DNA of 64,000 nucleotides from Suillus spraguei (GCA_016800925.1 JABCPU010000006.1:186001-250000), one strand, 5' to 3'. Positions 21,970-34,444 are shown, numbered from the stretch's first letter. Program-made: numbers and translations. Notes: generated by a model from the sequence alone, not told the origin.

Positions 21970-24900
21970 ACAACCAGAAGAATTCCCTGTCAGGCTTCGT
22001 ATTTGGCAACAAAACCTCAATAACTCAAGAACCGCTCAAGAATCACTACTCAACGGACCTACGGCCCTTAACTGGGACGTACTCGCACTCCAAGAACACT
22101 GCTCGAATAAAGTACGCAACACCAGATCAACACATAAATGGCAAGCAGTATACCCCACTCAACACTACACCCACACGCATCAAAAAACACGCGCAGTCAC
22201 TCTCATTAGCGCCAAATTGGATAAGAACGGCTGGAAACAACTCAACTTCCCCTCTTCAGATGTAGTAGTAATTCAATTCTCAGGACCATTCAGTAAATGC
22301 ACAATATTCAGCATATATAACAACAGAGAAAAACAGGATACCCTCACGGCACTGGAGAACTATTTAATATTGAACATCGCCACCATCCACCCTACAATAG
22401 ATGACCACATGATCTGGCTAGGCGACTTCAACAGGCACCACCCTCTATGGGAAGAAGAACGCAATCACCATTTATTCAATATAGCTGCAGCCCAACCACT
22501 AATGGACCTCATAGCAGACTACAGTATGGACCAACCCCTCCCTTGTGGCTACCCGACCCTTCAATCCTCAAGCACTGGCAACTGGACGAGACCAGATAAT
22601 GTACTATGCACCGAGAACACTATGGACACCTTCATCACCTGCAGAACCAACCCAGCACTTCATGGACCAAAGACTGACCATGTCCCTATTCAAAGCACCC
22701 TCAAACTATCTGTCCCAAGGATTATGAATGAAGCTACCAGAAACTATCAAGACACAGACTGGGCCAAATTCAATGAGACCCTCAAAGCTAAACTAACACT
22801 ACTTTCAGAACCATGCCCATGGGTCACCAAAGATGAATTCCAAAGTGCAGCCAGAAACCTCATGAAAGCGATCACAGACACCATCAACAAAGTAGTCCCA
22901 CTATCTCGACCCAGCCCACACTCCAAACGATGGTGGACACGCGACCTCACGAACCTACACAAGACGGTCAATGGCCTCAGCCGCCAATCCTATATGATGA
23001 GAGGGATTCAAGACCATCCCTGCCACAAAGAGTACAAATGAAGACGCAACAGTTATGCAGAAGCAATCAAAAAAGCAAAGGAACATTGGACTGATTGGTT
23101 GGAGCAAATCACTGGCAACGACATCTGGACAGCCAATAAGTACATAAATACAGAACCCACCGACAGAGGCAAAACCCACATACCAACTCTCCACATCAAG
23201 GACACTTCAGGAACCATACAAGACACTATTGACAATGATGAAAAGAGCAAAGCCCTTGCTAAGTCCTTTTTCCCACCAGCTCCAAATGTCTCAACTGTCC
23301 CAATAGATGTGATATACCCAGATCCCATAGCCCCGGCAGAACTCATCACCAGTGACCAACTTACACGAAACATCATCAAACTAAGCCCATACAAAGCCCC
23401 CAGTCCAGATGGAATATGTAACATCATCTTCAAGAAATGCTCATCACTACTTCTCAACCACCTCCTGCACCTATTCAACTCAGTCTTCCTTCTATGAACT
23501 TATTATGAGCCATGGAAAGAATTTACGACCGTAGTCCTACGAAAACCCAGAAAACCAGATTACACAGTAACAAAAGTGTATCGTCCAATAGCTCTTATCA
23601 ACACCACATGCAAATTACTGACCGCAATTGTAGCTGATCAAATGACCTACATGCTAGAACACCATCATCTGCTCCCACCCACCCATTTTGGAGGAAGACC
23701 CGGCCGATCCACAACAGACTCACTCCACCTACTGGAGACCACCATCAAGAATGCCTGGAGAACGGGTAAAGTAGCCTCAGCTCTATTTCTAGATATCGAG
23801 GGAGCATTCCCAAATGCAGTAATGGACTGACTACTGCACAATATGCGAATGTGAAGGCTACCTACTGCATTAATCGACTTTACATCCAACTGGATACCAG
23901 TGACAAATGGAATAGGACAGGGAGACCCACTATCCATGATCCTATATATTATATACGATGCTGACCTAATAGATATAGCCAAGGGACAGAAGGCAGAATC
24001 AACATTAGCATTCATAGCAATAGGTAAGACTTTTGAAGAAACACACCACATACTCCAAGACATGCTAGAACGAGTTGGAGGAGGATTCAAATGGTCAATC
24101 GCCCACAACTCAAAGTTTGAAACCAGCAAGTTTGCACTGATGGACTTCTCAATGAACCGAACAAAAACCTGTCCAGCAATGAACATCAGAGGTAACATCA
24201 GAGGTAACATCATCGCTCCCACTCCCACTCACCATTTTCTAGGAGTCATTCTTGATCAAGAACTCAGATGGAAAGCCCACGTCGACTACGCAGTCGCAAA
24301 AGGAACAAGCTACGTACTTCAACTCTGTTGTCTCTCCTCTACCTCAATGGGTATGCCGCTACAACTAATCCATCAATTATACCAAGCTGTAGCAATACCC
24401 AAGATGCTCTATGCAGCAGATGTCTGGTTCCCCCTGGCTTTTCAAGGCAACTCGAACAAACCCCAATGAGGCTCCATAGGTATAGCAAAACACCTAACAA
24501 CCGTTCAGAGAATGGCGGCCATTGCCATCACAGGAGCGATGTGCACCTCCGCAACAGACATTCTAGAAGCCCATGCCAATCTCCTCCCGATCCCTCTCCT
24601 ACTCTAAAACACATGCCACAGAGCCGCAATTCACACAGCCACCCACCCAGACACTCATCCATTGCACCACCCCATCAGAAGAGCTGCGAGCACCCAAGTT
24701 AAGCATCATCAGACTGCCCTGCACCATCTCATGAAATCCTACAGAATCAGCCCTGACAATGTCGAAACACTCATTCCCGCCCACCAACCCCCATCCATGT
24801 CCTGCCCCTACAAAGTCCACATTGTGGAGACAAGAGAGGATGCCATCCAAGAACAATTCTCACTGCCAGATCAGATTCAAGTTTTCTGCGATGGCTCCGG

Positions 24901-25812
24901 CCAAAATGAGAGAATTGGAGCAGTGGCCATCCTAATATGCGAAGGAAGATGACCTAGGATATTTTGATACCACCTTGGCTCAGCAAAGGAACACACTGTA
25001 TACGAAGCAGAAGCCGTAGGACTAACTCTTGCAGCCAGACTCATAGCAACTGAACAAAACCTAACCTTCCCAATCTCCTCGTCAACAATCAAGCAGTAAT
25101 ACAATCCGGTGAGATCACGACACCAAGAGCTGGACACTACTTAATAGATTGTTTTTGTAGAATAACCCAACTCATCAAAAAACACAATAAAGACAACTTT
25201 GACCTCACCATTAGATGGATCTCTGGACATAGCAATGTCCCAGGTAACAAGAAGGCCGACAGAGAAGCGAAGAAAGCATCAGAAGGACCTAACTTCAACA
25301 GCTCAGAGGATAGACTACCCAAATTCCTATGCAACGGCCTACCTAGCAGCATATCCGCAATCAAGCAAGCTCACCATCAGTGGAACCAAGAATGCTGGGA
25401 ATGCATCTGGTCCAAATCCCCTCGTCACACCCGCATGGCCACCATAGACCCCAAGATCCTGAACTGCTCTTTCATCAAACTCGTCGGCAAACTCCCCAAG
25501 CGATTAATTAGCCTCTACATGTATTTTCATACTCGACACATCGGACTGAACACTCATCTTCACAGAATCAATCGAAGTGAAACCCTGAACTGCCCATCTT
25601 GCGAAGACACTATCAAATCCATTCATCACTTCCTATTCATATGTCCACAATACGACCATGAGTGACACATTCTCGCAAATGCACTCAGCCACAAAGCCAC
25701 ATCACTCCCATACCTCCTTGCAGACCCCAAGGCAATGGCCCATTTCCTACGTTTCATCAACAGCACAGGTTGATTCAAGTCTACTTTCGGTGAAGTACTC
25801 CTACCACCTTAA
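21962..25812 (+). pseudogene. LINE ORF2: endonuclease, reverse transcriptase, RNase H
   Basis: ATG at 21962. The APE-type endonuclease is at about 21990-22720, with WDVLALQEHC and MIWLGDFNRHHPLWEEE. The reverse transcriptase is at about 23300-24470, with YRPIALINTTCKLLTAI, FGGRPGRSTTDS, FLDIEGAF (motif A) and NGIGQGDPLS (motif B). The expected [YF]xDD block is missing: the text goes from ESTLA straight to FIAIGKTFEE. RNase H lies at about 24880-25270, with FCDGSGQNERIGAVAI and RWISGHSNVPGNKKAD, and a C-terminal CPSC..H region is at 25590-25640. In-frame TGA at 23039, 23497, 23828, 24467, 24949, 24967, 25663 and 25771; TAA at 24605; one frame change near 25078. Confidence 0.85.
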
Positions 25813-26348
25813 ATAGCTCAGTCAATAATCAGAAGTTTCATTATATAGCCATCATAAGCAAACTCAACCGCTCACCACTCCTACCCAACACAGAACAACT
25901 CAGACATCAAGTCAATGAAGTTGAAATCGCTGAAAGACACATGGAAGAAGAGAAGGGAATAATAAATAATTTGAGCTCACCAGGACGCCACAGGACTATG
26001 ACGTGACCCATAGCACACACCAACCACTCATCAACCCCACCTTACCGCACCTTCATAATAGTCTCCTGTATTTGAGTCACTTTGGTGGCCAAGTACCCGT
26101 AACAGAGGAACAATAAATTGTGCAGTCCGACTCCAACAGTTAGTAGATTTATGTCCATCCATCATTGTCAAGGATGCGCACCTAAAACGGCCGGCGGGAA
26201 TGGCGGACCAGTGGCGTACGCCTTACACTGGGGCATTTGCAATCTTAGTGATGCGACGCAGGGCACAGGTGCCCTTTAGACTAGATAGAATTGTCCGACA
26301 TAGGGTAGATTTACCCCAAATGGACATAAAAGTGGATAATAATAATAA
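25813..26348 (+). other. LINE 3' UTR and tail
   Basis: Non-coding stretch after the ORF2 stop, ending in GATAATAATAATAAA before the target duplication. A short A/T trinucleotide tail rather than a long poly(A). Confidence 0.7.
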
Positions 26349-26360
26349 AACATAATCGAG

Positions 26361-27124
26361 ACGGGGGCAGAACATATGTGGAGCTATTATTTTCGACCTT
26401 CACAAAGTACTATAGCTCTATTTATGATGTAATTACTTTGTTGCCTTGTAGTTATTGTGTCGCTTTGTGGAACCTTGTAAAACCTGTAGTACTGTACCCA
26501 TGTACCGTCTATGGACTTGTATGGCTTTGTATTGACGTGTTGTTTCTGTAACCAAATTTGAAGTTTGCTGATGCAAGTAGTGACATACGGAGGTGACGAA
26601 CAGGTGACATCTAGAGAGGATGATGGGTTGAGGCTCGATAGGAAACATGCAGGAGGCTGTACTCACCCTCTGCCAGGAGGGTCGGTATGTATCTTTTCGA
26701 GGGAGATCTACACAGCCCTGCAAAACTGGGGGGAGGCATCTGGGAGGAGGGAGTCTCTTAGACCGTATCTTCCCTACATAATAATAGTGTCTAACATATC
26801 ATGAGAACATCTTCAAAGTGCTGCCAAGGGTGGTGTCTAGGCCTTGAGCCTTAAGAGCATCTAGCCAGCGCCCAGACGACGGCTCTTTCGGATCGTCGTG
26901 GGGGCTTTAATCGCGGCCGTATAGGCACTTGGACATAGACTCAAATTGTTTTGGATGGTAAAATGTGATAGAGAAATACAAAGTTTTATGTATGGTAAAA
27001 TGAGATGGGCACTGGCTGTGCGTTCAGCACTGATAGCCCATTTGAGAAGAGTACGTATTACATGCAATCTTCAAATCCATATGCTGCTGCAAAACGATCC
27101 TTTGTATACTTTGGCAATCCTATA
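26361..27124. other. Intergenic; no gene recognised
   Basis: Between the LINE and the 3' end of the aspartic protease gene. Small open frames on both strands (26433-26723 minus, 26565-26804 plus) show no domain. Likely includes the protease 3' UTR. Confidence 0.5.
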
Positions 27125-28543
27125 TTAGTTGGTAGTGGATCTAGTGAACAAGGTTGTGGCAAAACCGACGCGGTAGTTGGTGGCATCAAACACGGTGTAG
27201 AAACGCTGCATGAATACGTAGCTATTGATAAAGTCAAACTCCCCTTCGCCGATTCTCGTGCCAATGTCGCGAACGATAAGATATATAGAATCCTCCTCAC
27301 CATTTATCATGGTGTTGAGAGAACGAGGCCAGATTTGGGCGTTACGGGTGAGAGTGCGACGTACGCCGCCAATAATGAAGTGCAGCTCCTGCAGGGCAGT
27401 GTACTCGTCAAGGGAAAGAACGAGAAGTTCAGTCGCAGGATCGTATTCACTGCCGGTTGCAGCCTTGTACAGATCAAAGGCCTCTATCGAACGCTAATTA
27501 GACCAATTACTCGCTGCACTCTAGTGGATACACACCGGTGGCAATCGCAAGAAGGGTGGTGCCACAATCGACGATACCAGCGGTGGCACTTAAGATCTCT
27601 GTGTTGCCATATCTGATGCTCTGATCGATACCCCAATAGTCCATTGCAGGGTCGGTATTAGTGGTAGAACTGAAACAAAACAATTGCTATTAGTCCGGAT
27701 TGATCTAGAAACTGAGGTAGCTTACATGTATGCAATGCTGCCGGTGTACACGGTAGGGTCAGTTCCACCAAAGGTGATTTGTCCACTGCTTTCTTCCAAC
27801 TCATCGTCGTAGGGCTGGAAAAAGATACCAAGAATGTCCGCAGGAATGATGTTTTGGCTATGCAGGTTGTTAGTGACTGTCGGGATCAGCCGTGTCGGCG
27901 TTTCTAGCAAGGAGTCGAGTGTCAAGGCTACAGGCCCGATGCCAATGACACCGTCAAAATCACCGAAGCCCTCTGATTCATAAGCAACACCGATCGACTG
28001 GTGGACGACGGTGAGCCCAGGACCGACATTGACGGTTTCAAGGTACTCAAATCCTATAGATAATCGTAGGTATTTTCAACTCATGATATCATTGTATGTC
28101 ACACCAGAGACGAAGCCAGACCCGTAGATGACCGATACAGGTTTGCCAGTGGGGAAGCCGGTGGTTTCCTCGTATACAGAGGCATGAACCCATGTGTTCG
28201 CGCTACCGCTGTCAAGAATCAGCTTGTCTTCAATAATGCATTAGCAGACGCATGTTTTCTCAGTATTGAACTCACAGGTTGTGGGGGGGTCGCCAATGTC
28301 AACTAGCATGAAGTAGCGCACATAACCGTTTATCAGCTGAACGTGAGTGAAACGTTGTCCGTGCTTTCTGCGATGCGTAAGGGCGTGTAAACGAGCTCTA
28401 TCTTGCGCCACGAGGCTATTAGTACCATTGGAGAACTTTAGCCTACTGGTAATGGGGACGGTGACAGGGGAATTGGCAGCTTTAACGGGCAATCCCGTGA
28501 TTGAAAAAACTAGGAGAAGTGTTAACAATGCAGCGGGGAACAT
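27125..28543 (-). CDS. Secreted A1 aspartic protease (polyporopepsin-like), multi-exon
   Basis: ATG at 28543 opens a signal peptide (hydrophobic LLTLLLVFSITG, cleavage probably near VKA-A) and a propeptide. Introns read on the minus strand: about 28272-28224 (after PPTT); one near 28090-28054 whose donor is not a clean GT; 27728-27671 (after SIAY); and one near 27530-27485 (after IAT). The mature part has LILDSGSANTWVH (first catalytic Asp), YGSGFVSG, GIGPVALTLDSLL, GQITFGGTDPTVYTG, WGIDQSIRYG, AGIVDCGTTLL (second catalytic Asp), NAQIWPR and FYTVFDATNYRVGFA up to the stop at 27125. It matches fungal polyporopepsins throughout. Expected role is extracellular protein digestion at acid pH. Odd: the second triad is D-C-G rather than D-T-G. 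Confidence 0.85.
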
Positions 28544-29881
28544 GGCTTACTGGAAAGCGACATCATACACAGTCACGGTGGCCCATTATATCTGTGCTAG
28601 CGAATTCGGTGATGGAAATGTCGGGCACGTTAATACTAGCCACATATGAAACGTGCCCTCGAAAAATGGATGACAAGATAGTTGCGATCCGAATCATCGC
28701 AAATACGAAGATCAGGCTTCCAGATGAAATGTGACAAGGGATGGTTTGCTTTTACCAATACCAGGTGGCAGGAATTTACTATTCGCCCGACTTACCCATA
28801 ATTTCATTAATGCATTAACTTGCCTGCGATTCATTTCCATGGAGATGCTGGCCTATTATGAATGCACCTTGGTAGAACAGTGCCAAGGCTAATGTAGTGA
28901 ACATTGTTGGGGAGAGCGGTTGTCCTGCTTGTTGACAGTCAGTTTCCCAAGATATTCCAACTGACACTGGTTTATTACCTAATCAGCATAGCGACTCCGC
29001 GACAGTATGCGTGAGTGAAGGGACGACAGTCTTGACTACTTAACAAATGCTACATTCCGGGCCCGGTTTCTCCGCAATTTTCTATTTCCTGCTGGCAGTG
29101 TTTTGTTGTCAACTCTGTATTTCATTTGTCATCACGGAACCTGTACCATATAATCATGTTGTGCCGCGTTGTACCGTAACGCTGAGACTTTGTCCTTAGT
29201 TCCATTCCATTAATTCTTCCGTCGAATTTATGTAAACACTGAATACATCATGGCGTATGGTAACCCGATAACCCAGGCGTGTTATCATGATATCAATAAA
29301 ATCATCAAGAAGGATAACTTGTGTGTTCATATCTGAGGTAGGACCGCGTCTTATGTAACAGTTCTGGTATATAAATAGAAATTCTCTCACACATATCGTT
29401 TGTGATTTGACTCAGAGCCGCTACTCGTTTGGAATCGACATCTTCTTGTTTTGGCAACATACAGTGACTATATCTCCTTGCACCATTGTCGAAGGTGAAA
29501 CTGTATAGTACATAGTACGTACTATACAGTTTCACCTTCGACACTCAGCACAGATCCGCACTGTAGTTTATCAATAGCGTCGTCACATCGTAACACCTCC
29601 TAACATCACGCTGAGACGAGTCTCATATCAATCCCTTGATCAGGGCCGTAATGTCATTCCATCCAACAAAAAGCTTCGTTATCATGTAGCAATAGGCGAT
29701 GATACTGAGACGGTCACTAGTGGCCGTATCCGTACCAAGTGTCCATGAATTTATGCGAGTACCTATTCATACATTTCCGTCCCTACTTCGAAACCTTTTG
29801 TTGATACATTTGCACAGTGAAAGTCCGATACGGTTATATGCTTATAAGTATATCAAATATGAATACAACCTTACATCTTCT
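28544..29881. other. Intergenic; small hairpin, no gene recognised
   Basis: Upstream of the protease and downstream of the first membrane-protein gene. Minus-strand open frames at 29196-29544 lack recognisable features. Contains the perfect inverted repeat at 29488-29542. Confidence 0.5.
29488..29542. repeat. Perfect 24-bp inverted repeat with 7-bp loop
   Basis: Left arm GTCGAAGGTGAAACTGTA...TAC (29488-29511), loop ATAGTAC, right arm its exact reverse complement (29519-29542). Could form a stable hairpin in RNA from either strand. No T-run follows, and fungi do not use intrinsic terminators of this kind. Confidence 0.9.
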
Positions 29882-31149
29882 TCATGCTGTGCCCTCTTCA
29901 GCTGCCTTCTCCGAACCGGTTGGATACAACTGGGTACCACCCTCTTCAGACCTTCTTGTTCCCTCAACATTGACCTCCCCTGTTTCTTCGGATACAGTCA
30001 CTTGGAATGCTATAGTCGTACGTGCTCCAGTGACAGCTCGTGCTTGCTCCGAAGTGATTGCTCGCCCCCTTGCTACACGGATGATGATAAGCAATTGGGC
30101 AATGCCCTAAAAACAGGCTAGCATCAGATACACGGATAAAACAGGTTGCATTCTGCTTACCTGGACATGACTAATAGACAGGAAACATAGATTAGAGACA
30201 TTGCTATGCATACCGAAGGAAACTATGAAAACAATGGCATAGGCGATGTATGCCATGGCAGACTCGACGACCATGAGAACGATGGTGTCATATGTGCTAG
30301 AATCATATTCCCGTGTGATCTGCCTCATTAGGCCTCGCATGGAGAGTATACGACTTGTCACAAGAACAGAGTACGTGACAGTGAGCCCCACTTCGAGGGA
30401 GAGGTAGGCTAGTTCGGTGTTGATATTGTAGAATATGGCGCCTGCGCTCGACTCAATCAAGACAAGAATAGCCATTGCTACTCAAACATGTCAGCGACCA
30501 CTGTCATTTGACAAACCACGAACCGTACCAATCATGGCGATATAGAGGGTGATCATCGGGACCATCACGTACTTTGCCCAATTCCATATCACAAAACATC
30601 GGTGAAGCTAGATATTTCTGAGTGAGACCCGCTTCCGCCCACATGGAAAATTTCCAACTTACAAGCAGGGCTTGCATAAACCATTCCATGACGAAGTAAC
30701 TACATGACACCGTTAATATCAAAGGTCTTAATATGGATTGGTAAAGGCACTTCACCAGGCAATGGCCATAACATTAATAGGGTAGTCCATTTCATCCTCG
30801 ATTAATGCGACCGGCCCACCAGGCGCACCACGAAGGTCTATCCAGATCATCTCCGTGTATTTTGTGTTCGCAGCGAAGCCTATCGTCCCCAATACAAAAG
30901 TTATGAAGACGTAAGCGAGAAGAGAAAAGCGATGGTCTGCGATCTTCCCTCCACGTCGGGGCCGTTGCACGAGAGCGATCGCAGCTTGCACCGTAAGGAT
31001 AAAGAATCCACCTGAAGGGGTACATGAGTCAACTTCCAAATTATCATATTCCCACTAAAAAAATCACCGTAGGTTACTGCTCCTAATATCATTCCATCGA
31101 GACGAGATCGCTCAAGCCACGGATCCGTCGATGGGGCGTCGGATGACAT
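29882..31149 (-). CDS. Seven-TM-like integral membrane protein, paralog 1, multi-exon
   Basis: ATG at 31149 (MSSDAPSTDPWLERSRLDGM), GT-AG intron after VTYG, then an exon with FFILTVQAAIALVQRP and LLAYVFITFVLGTIGFAANT plus the amphipathic TEMIWIDLRG. Next come a short exon YFVMEWFMQALL, an exon CFVIWNWAKYVMVPMITLYI, a long exon with three hydrophobic spans (VLIESSAGAIFYNINTELAY..., ...VLMVVESAMAYIAYAIVFIV), and a last exon LLIIIRVARGRAITSEQAR with a polar tail ending at 29882. Hydrophobic spans number about seven. This belongs to a large Agaricomycete family of uncharacterised 7-TM proteins; receptor-like function is only a guess. Exon layout matches paralog 2. Confidence 0.75.
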
Positions 31150-31904
31150 GGCCCAAAATTTGGTCGCAGGAAGTGACTCGGGGAAGATGACCAGACAAAG
31201 TGCTCAATGCACCCGTAATTCGACAACTAAGAGGACAGTCAGGGACGAGTGGGGAAAGGGCAACGGAGTGGGGAAGAAGTAACGTCTATAAAGAAATTCG
31301 GGATAGATTCAGAATAGAATGAACGGACGTTTCTACTTGAAAGTCGATAGATGTTGACACTCTGAACAGAACATTCCCAACATAATTCCCAACACATGAG
31401 TGTCGCTCTCATCCTTAGAATATTTTGCGACAGCGTGTCAGTCACTGGCAGGCAGCAAGTACTTACTTATGCAGCGTATATCATGATAGCAGTCAGTAAC
31501 ATTCAAAATTTCAGAATGGGACTTCGCCGCCAGGTCAAGGTCCTCGCACTAGCGACATTGGCGCCCGGACCAGCTGCATATTTATATTCAGTATCACGAT
31601 TGATACGTCGATGATTGGTCCGCTCCTACTACTGGTAGAGCATATCACGAATGACAGTCTCAAATCATTTTTGGATCCGGTGCCTCAGGCTGATAATTTA
31701 GGTAAAAGTTGATGGCATAAAATCAGGACCATACGTGTTTCCCCACACACACGCGTGGACAGGCACGCACACATGTTACAGTGAGGTCACATAGACACGC
31801 TAGTACCGTACCCGTTGCGTCTCTATGGTCTGAGTCTTGTACATATTCGGAGTATTCAAACTAGTCAAGTTCAAATTGGACCCTAATTAAACGTGATATC
31901 ACGT
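31150..31904. other. Spacer between the two membrane-protein paralogs
   Basis: Contains the 5' flank of paralog 1 and the 3' flank of paralog 2. No gene seen. The open frames at 31239-31445 and 31396-31614 have no domain. Confidence 0.5.
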
Positions 31905-33148
31905 TTATGCTACGCAAACTTCCATCCCAATAGAATGCAACTGAACACCGTTTTGCTCAGACCTAACTACTTGTTCAATATTGGTTCCTTCTGGTGCATC
32001 CAATGTGGTCCCCGAGAACGCTATATACGTAGACACGACAGGGACTGGGGTTGACGGCTCCCATGTAATTGCCCGCCCCCGTGCTACACGAATAATAATA
32101 AGCAATTGAGCAATACCCTAGCACAAAACCAAGATTGTATGAGAGACGCAGACGACCCAGATGTCTGTTTGCTCACCTGGACATGGCTAATAGAAGGGAA
32201 ACATAGATCGGTGACATAGCTATGCAGGGCAAAAGAAACTATGAAAATAATGGCGCAGACAGAGTATAGCACAGCGGATTCGATGACCATGAGAATGCTG
32301 GTAACGTAGATGCTAGAATATTCATGTTCTTGCGTGACCTGTCTCATCAGGCCTCGCATGACGAGCAAGCGATTCGTCACGAGAACGGTATAGATTGTAC
32401 TAAGCACCACTTCGATGCAGAGGTAGGCAAGCTGAGCATTGATATTGTACCACATGACGCCGGCACCCGACTGGATCAAGACGAGAATAGACATTACTGC
32501 TGAGAATGTCAGTGATTGCTGTCGCTTGATAGATCATGGACCGCACTAATCATGGCGATATAGACAGTGGACATCGGGATTATAACATATCTTGCCCAAT
32601 TCCATATCACACAACATCGGTAAAGCTAGATATTTTAGAGTCAGATCCATATAGAAATAATTCGACGTACAAGCAGGGCTTGCATAATCCACTCCATGAT
32701 GAAGTAACTACAACACCGTTAATGCCAAAGGTTTTGATATAGATGGGCAAAGGCACTTTACCAGGTAATTGCTACAACATTAATAGGGTAATCCATTCCA
32801 TCCTCAATTAACACGACCGGCCCACCAGGCGCATCACGAAGGTCTATCCAGATCATCTCCGTGTATTTTGTGTTCGCAGCGAAGCCTATTGTCCCCAATA
32901 CAAAAGTGCCGAAGACATAGGCCAGTAGAACTAAGCGGTAATTTGCAATCTTCCCCTCATGTCGAGGCCGTTGCATGAGAGCAGCCACAGCTTGTATAGT
33001 CAGGACAAGTAATCCCCCTATTACGGCATATGTTAACTTCTGATTTGTCGTAAACTGAAAACTCACCGTAGGATACTGCTCCTAACATCATTCCGTCGAG
33101 ACGAGATCGCTCGAGCCACGGATCTGTCGATGGGGTGTCGGATGACAT
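31905..33148 (-). CDS. Seven-TM-like integral membrane protein, paralog 2, multi-exon
   Basis: Tandem paralog of 29882-31149. ATG at 33148 (MSSDTPSTDPWLERSRLDGM). The first intron (GTGAGT...TAATAG) falls after the corresponding Tyr-Gly. The exon then carries LLVLTIQAVAALMQRP, VFGTFVLGTIGFAANT, TEMIWIDLRDAPGGPV and a conserved MDYPINV followed by the next donor. The short MEW exon (about 32700-32680), the exon with LAYLCIEVVLSTIYTVLVT, and the last exon LLIIIRVARGRAITWEPS also correspond. The C-terminal tails differ in length and sequence, as expected for paralogs diverging after duplication. No broken codons noticed. Function unknown. Confidence 0.75.
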
Positions 33149-34444
33149 AGCCCACAATTTGGTCACTGACCGGTGAGGAGGTCGAGAAGATATTGTCGAA
33201 GTGCCCTATTCGGTGGTAGAAATAACCAAAAGGATGGCTAAGAAAGACTGGGAAACTTAGCGGTTATATGGAAACTCACAATAGTGTCCACCTGGGAGAC
33301 CGATATCGACACCATGAGCAAAACATAATCTTCGACATGAGTATAAGCTCACATGCTAAGGATAACTCTTGCGACGGCATCTAGGGTCTCTTTATGTGGT
33401 GATAGACCCGGGCCCTGGATGTCTTTAACAAGTGCTTGGTTGTGATGTAGTTACCGCATACCTCAAAAGTGTAAGGCCCAGTAGCACTGCGTGAGCCTGA
33501 AATAGCAGTGCGAAGCTGGTGAATGAAAAGGGTTGTTTACGGTGAAAATGTGGACAGGCACATAGACTGCCCACGGCGGCCGCCAAGTGAGTTAGTTCAA
33601 CTTGGTTGGCCGAACAAAGTTAGCAACATTTTTTTATTGGATCGTGATGTCTGAAAAAGATAGTAATCAGCGGCGTCAATAGATACCTGGTATACTTATA
33701 TCGGAGTGGCGTAGCTCTGAGAGACTCGTAGTTCAAACTTGGGTTCAAACTTTTGCGGGAGGATTTGACTCAGGCATCAGTCGCTGGGGCGGATAGTTGT
33801 AGCTGTACTATCACATTTTGTGCCCATGAAGTACAGGGGAGTGACAGGCACAGACTGGTTGCAACAGCGTCATGGCAAAGACCACGAGCAAAAAGGTGGT
33901 ACGGCAGCGAAAAAGTAGTTTTGGTCGTTCTTGTGACAAATTTTTTGAAACGTACATGCGCTAAGTAACCGACCCTTCGTGACGCACTGTGGTGCGGTAA
34001 GTTAGCGATACAACCAAGGCCCTGTGATGTGTTACGGTTACCTCCATCATGATACATGGCAGAGGTACAGTACAGACGGGAACGTTCACCTGTTAAAAGA
34101 TACCTGCGAACATATCTAATCAGCGAGTCGTCTCTCTAAACTGGTGTTTACCTCGACCTTATGACAGACATAGTTACTTGGTACTTCAGTCAAGTACTAA
34201 GTCGATGTATGTAATTTGTTGACTATTTGACCTTGTTAGTCACTGACTACTCGCTTGACGCCAACGCTGATTCCGATACAATCAAGGACTTACTGAAGGA
34301 AGTGAGAATCATGTCAAGGTAATACGCTTATTTCCCATGAGAAACAATGCTTACAGTTTTGATCCAGCAACCAACAAGATTGCGCCGTTTGCATGCACAC
34401 GTTGACTCGTATGGGAATGTTTACTTGATATCCGCCGGATCAAC
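33149..34444. other. Intergenic and 5' region of the TPR-CHAT gene
   Basis: No gene recognised in 33150-34150. 34160-34320 may hold a first exon (ATG at 34161; later DANADSDTIKDLLKEVR), but a stop at 34212 breaks the obvious frame. Confidence 0.4.

Larger units (their letters stand above)
18968..26348 (+). mobile_element. Tad-like non-LTR retrotransposon (LINE), 12-bp TSD
   Basis: Flanked by AACATAATCGAG at 18956-18967 and 26349-26360, the latter right after a short AATAATAATAA tail. Order is 5' UTR, ORF1 with CCHC zinc knuckles, ORF2 with APE-type endonuclease, reverse transcriptase and RNase H, and 3' UTR. This architecture fits the Tad/I group. It is disabled by a solo LTR in ORF1, a 25-bp tandem duplication, many in-frame stops, one frame change in the RNase H region, and apparent loss of the reverse-transcriptase [YF]xDD motif. 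Confidence 0.93.

Noticed and set aside
19160..25812. TGA read as tryptophan (alternative genetic code) in the LINE
   Set aside because: TGG is used about 30 times in the same frames. The TGA sites fit Arg (PH-R-RPADQ, RAET-R-ARQI, DHE-R-HIL) better than Trp, and one TAG and one TAA occur as well. C-to-T decay explains all.
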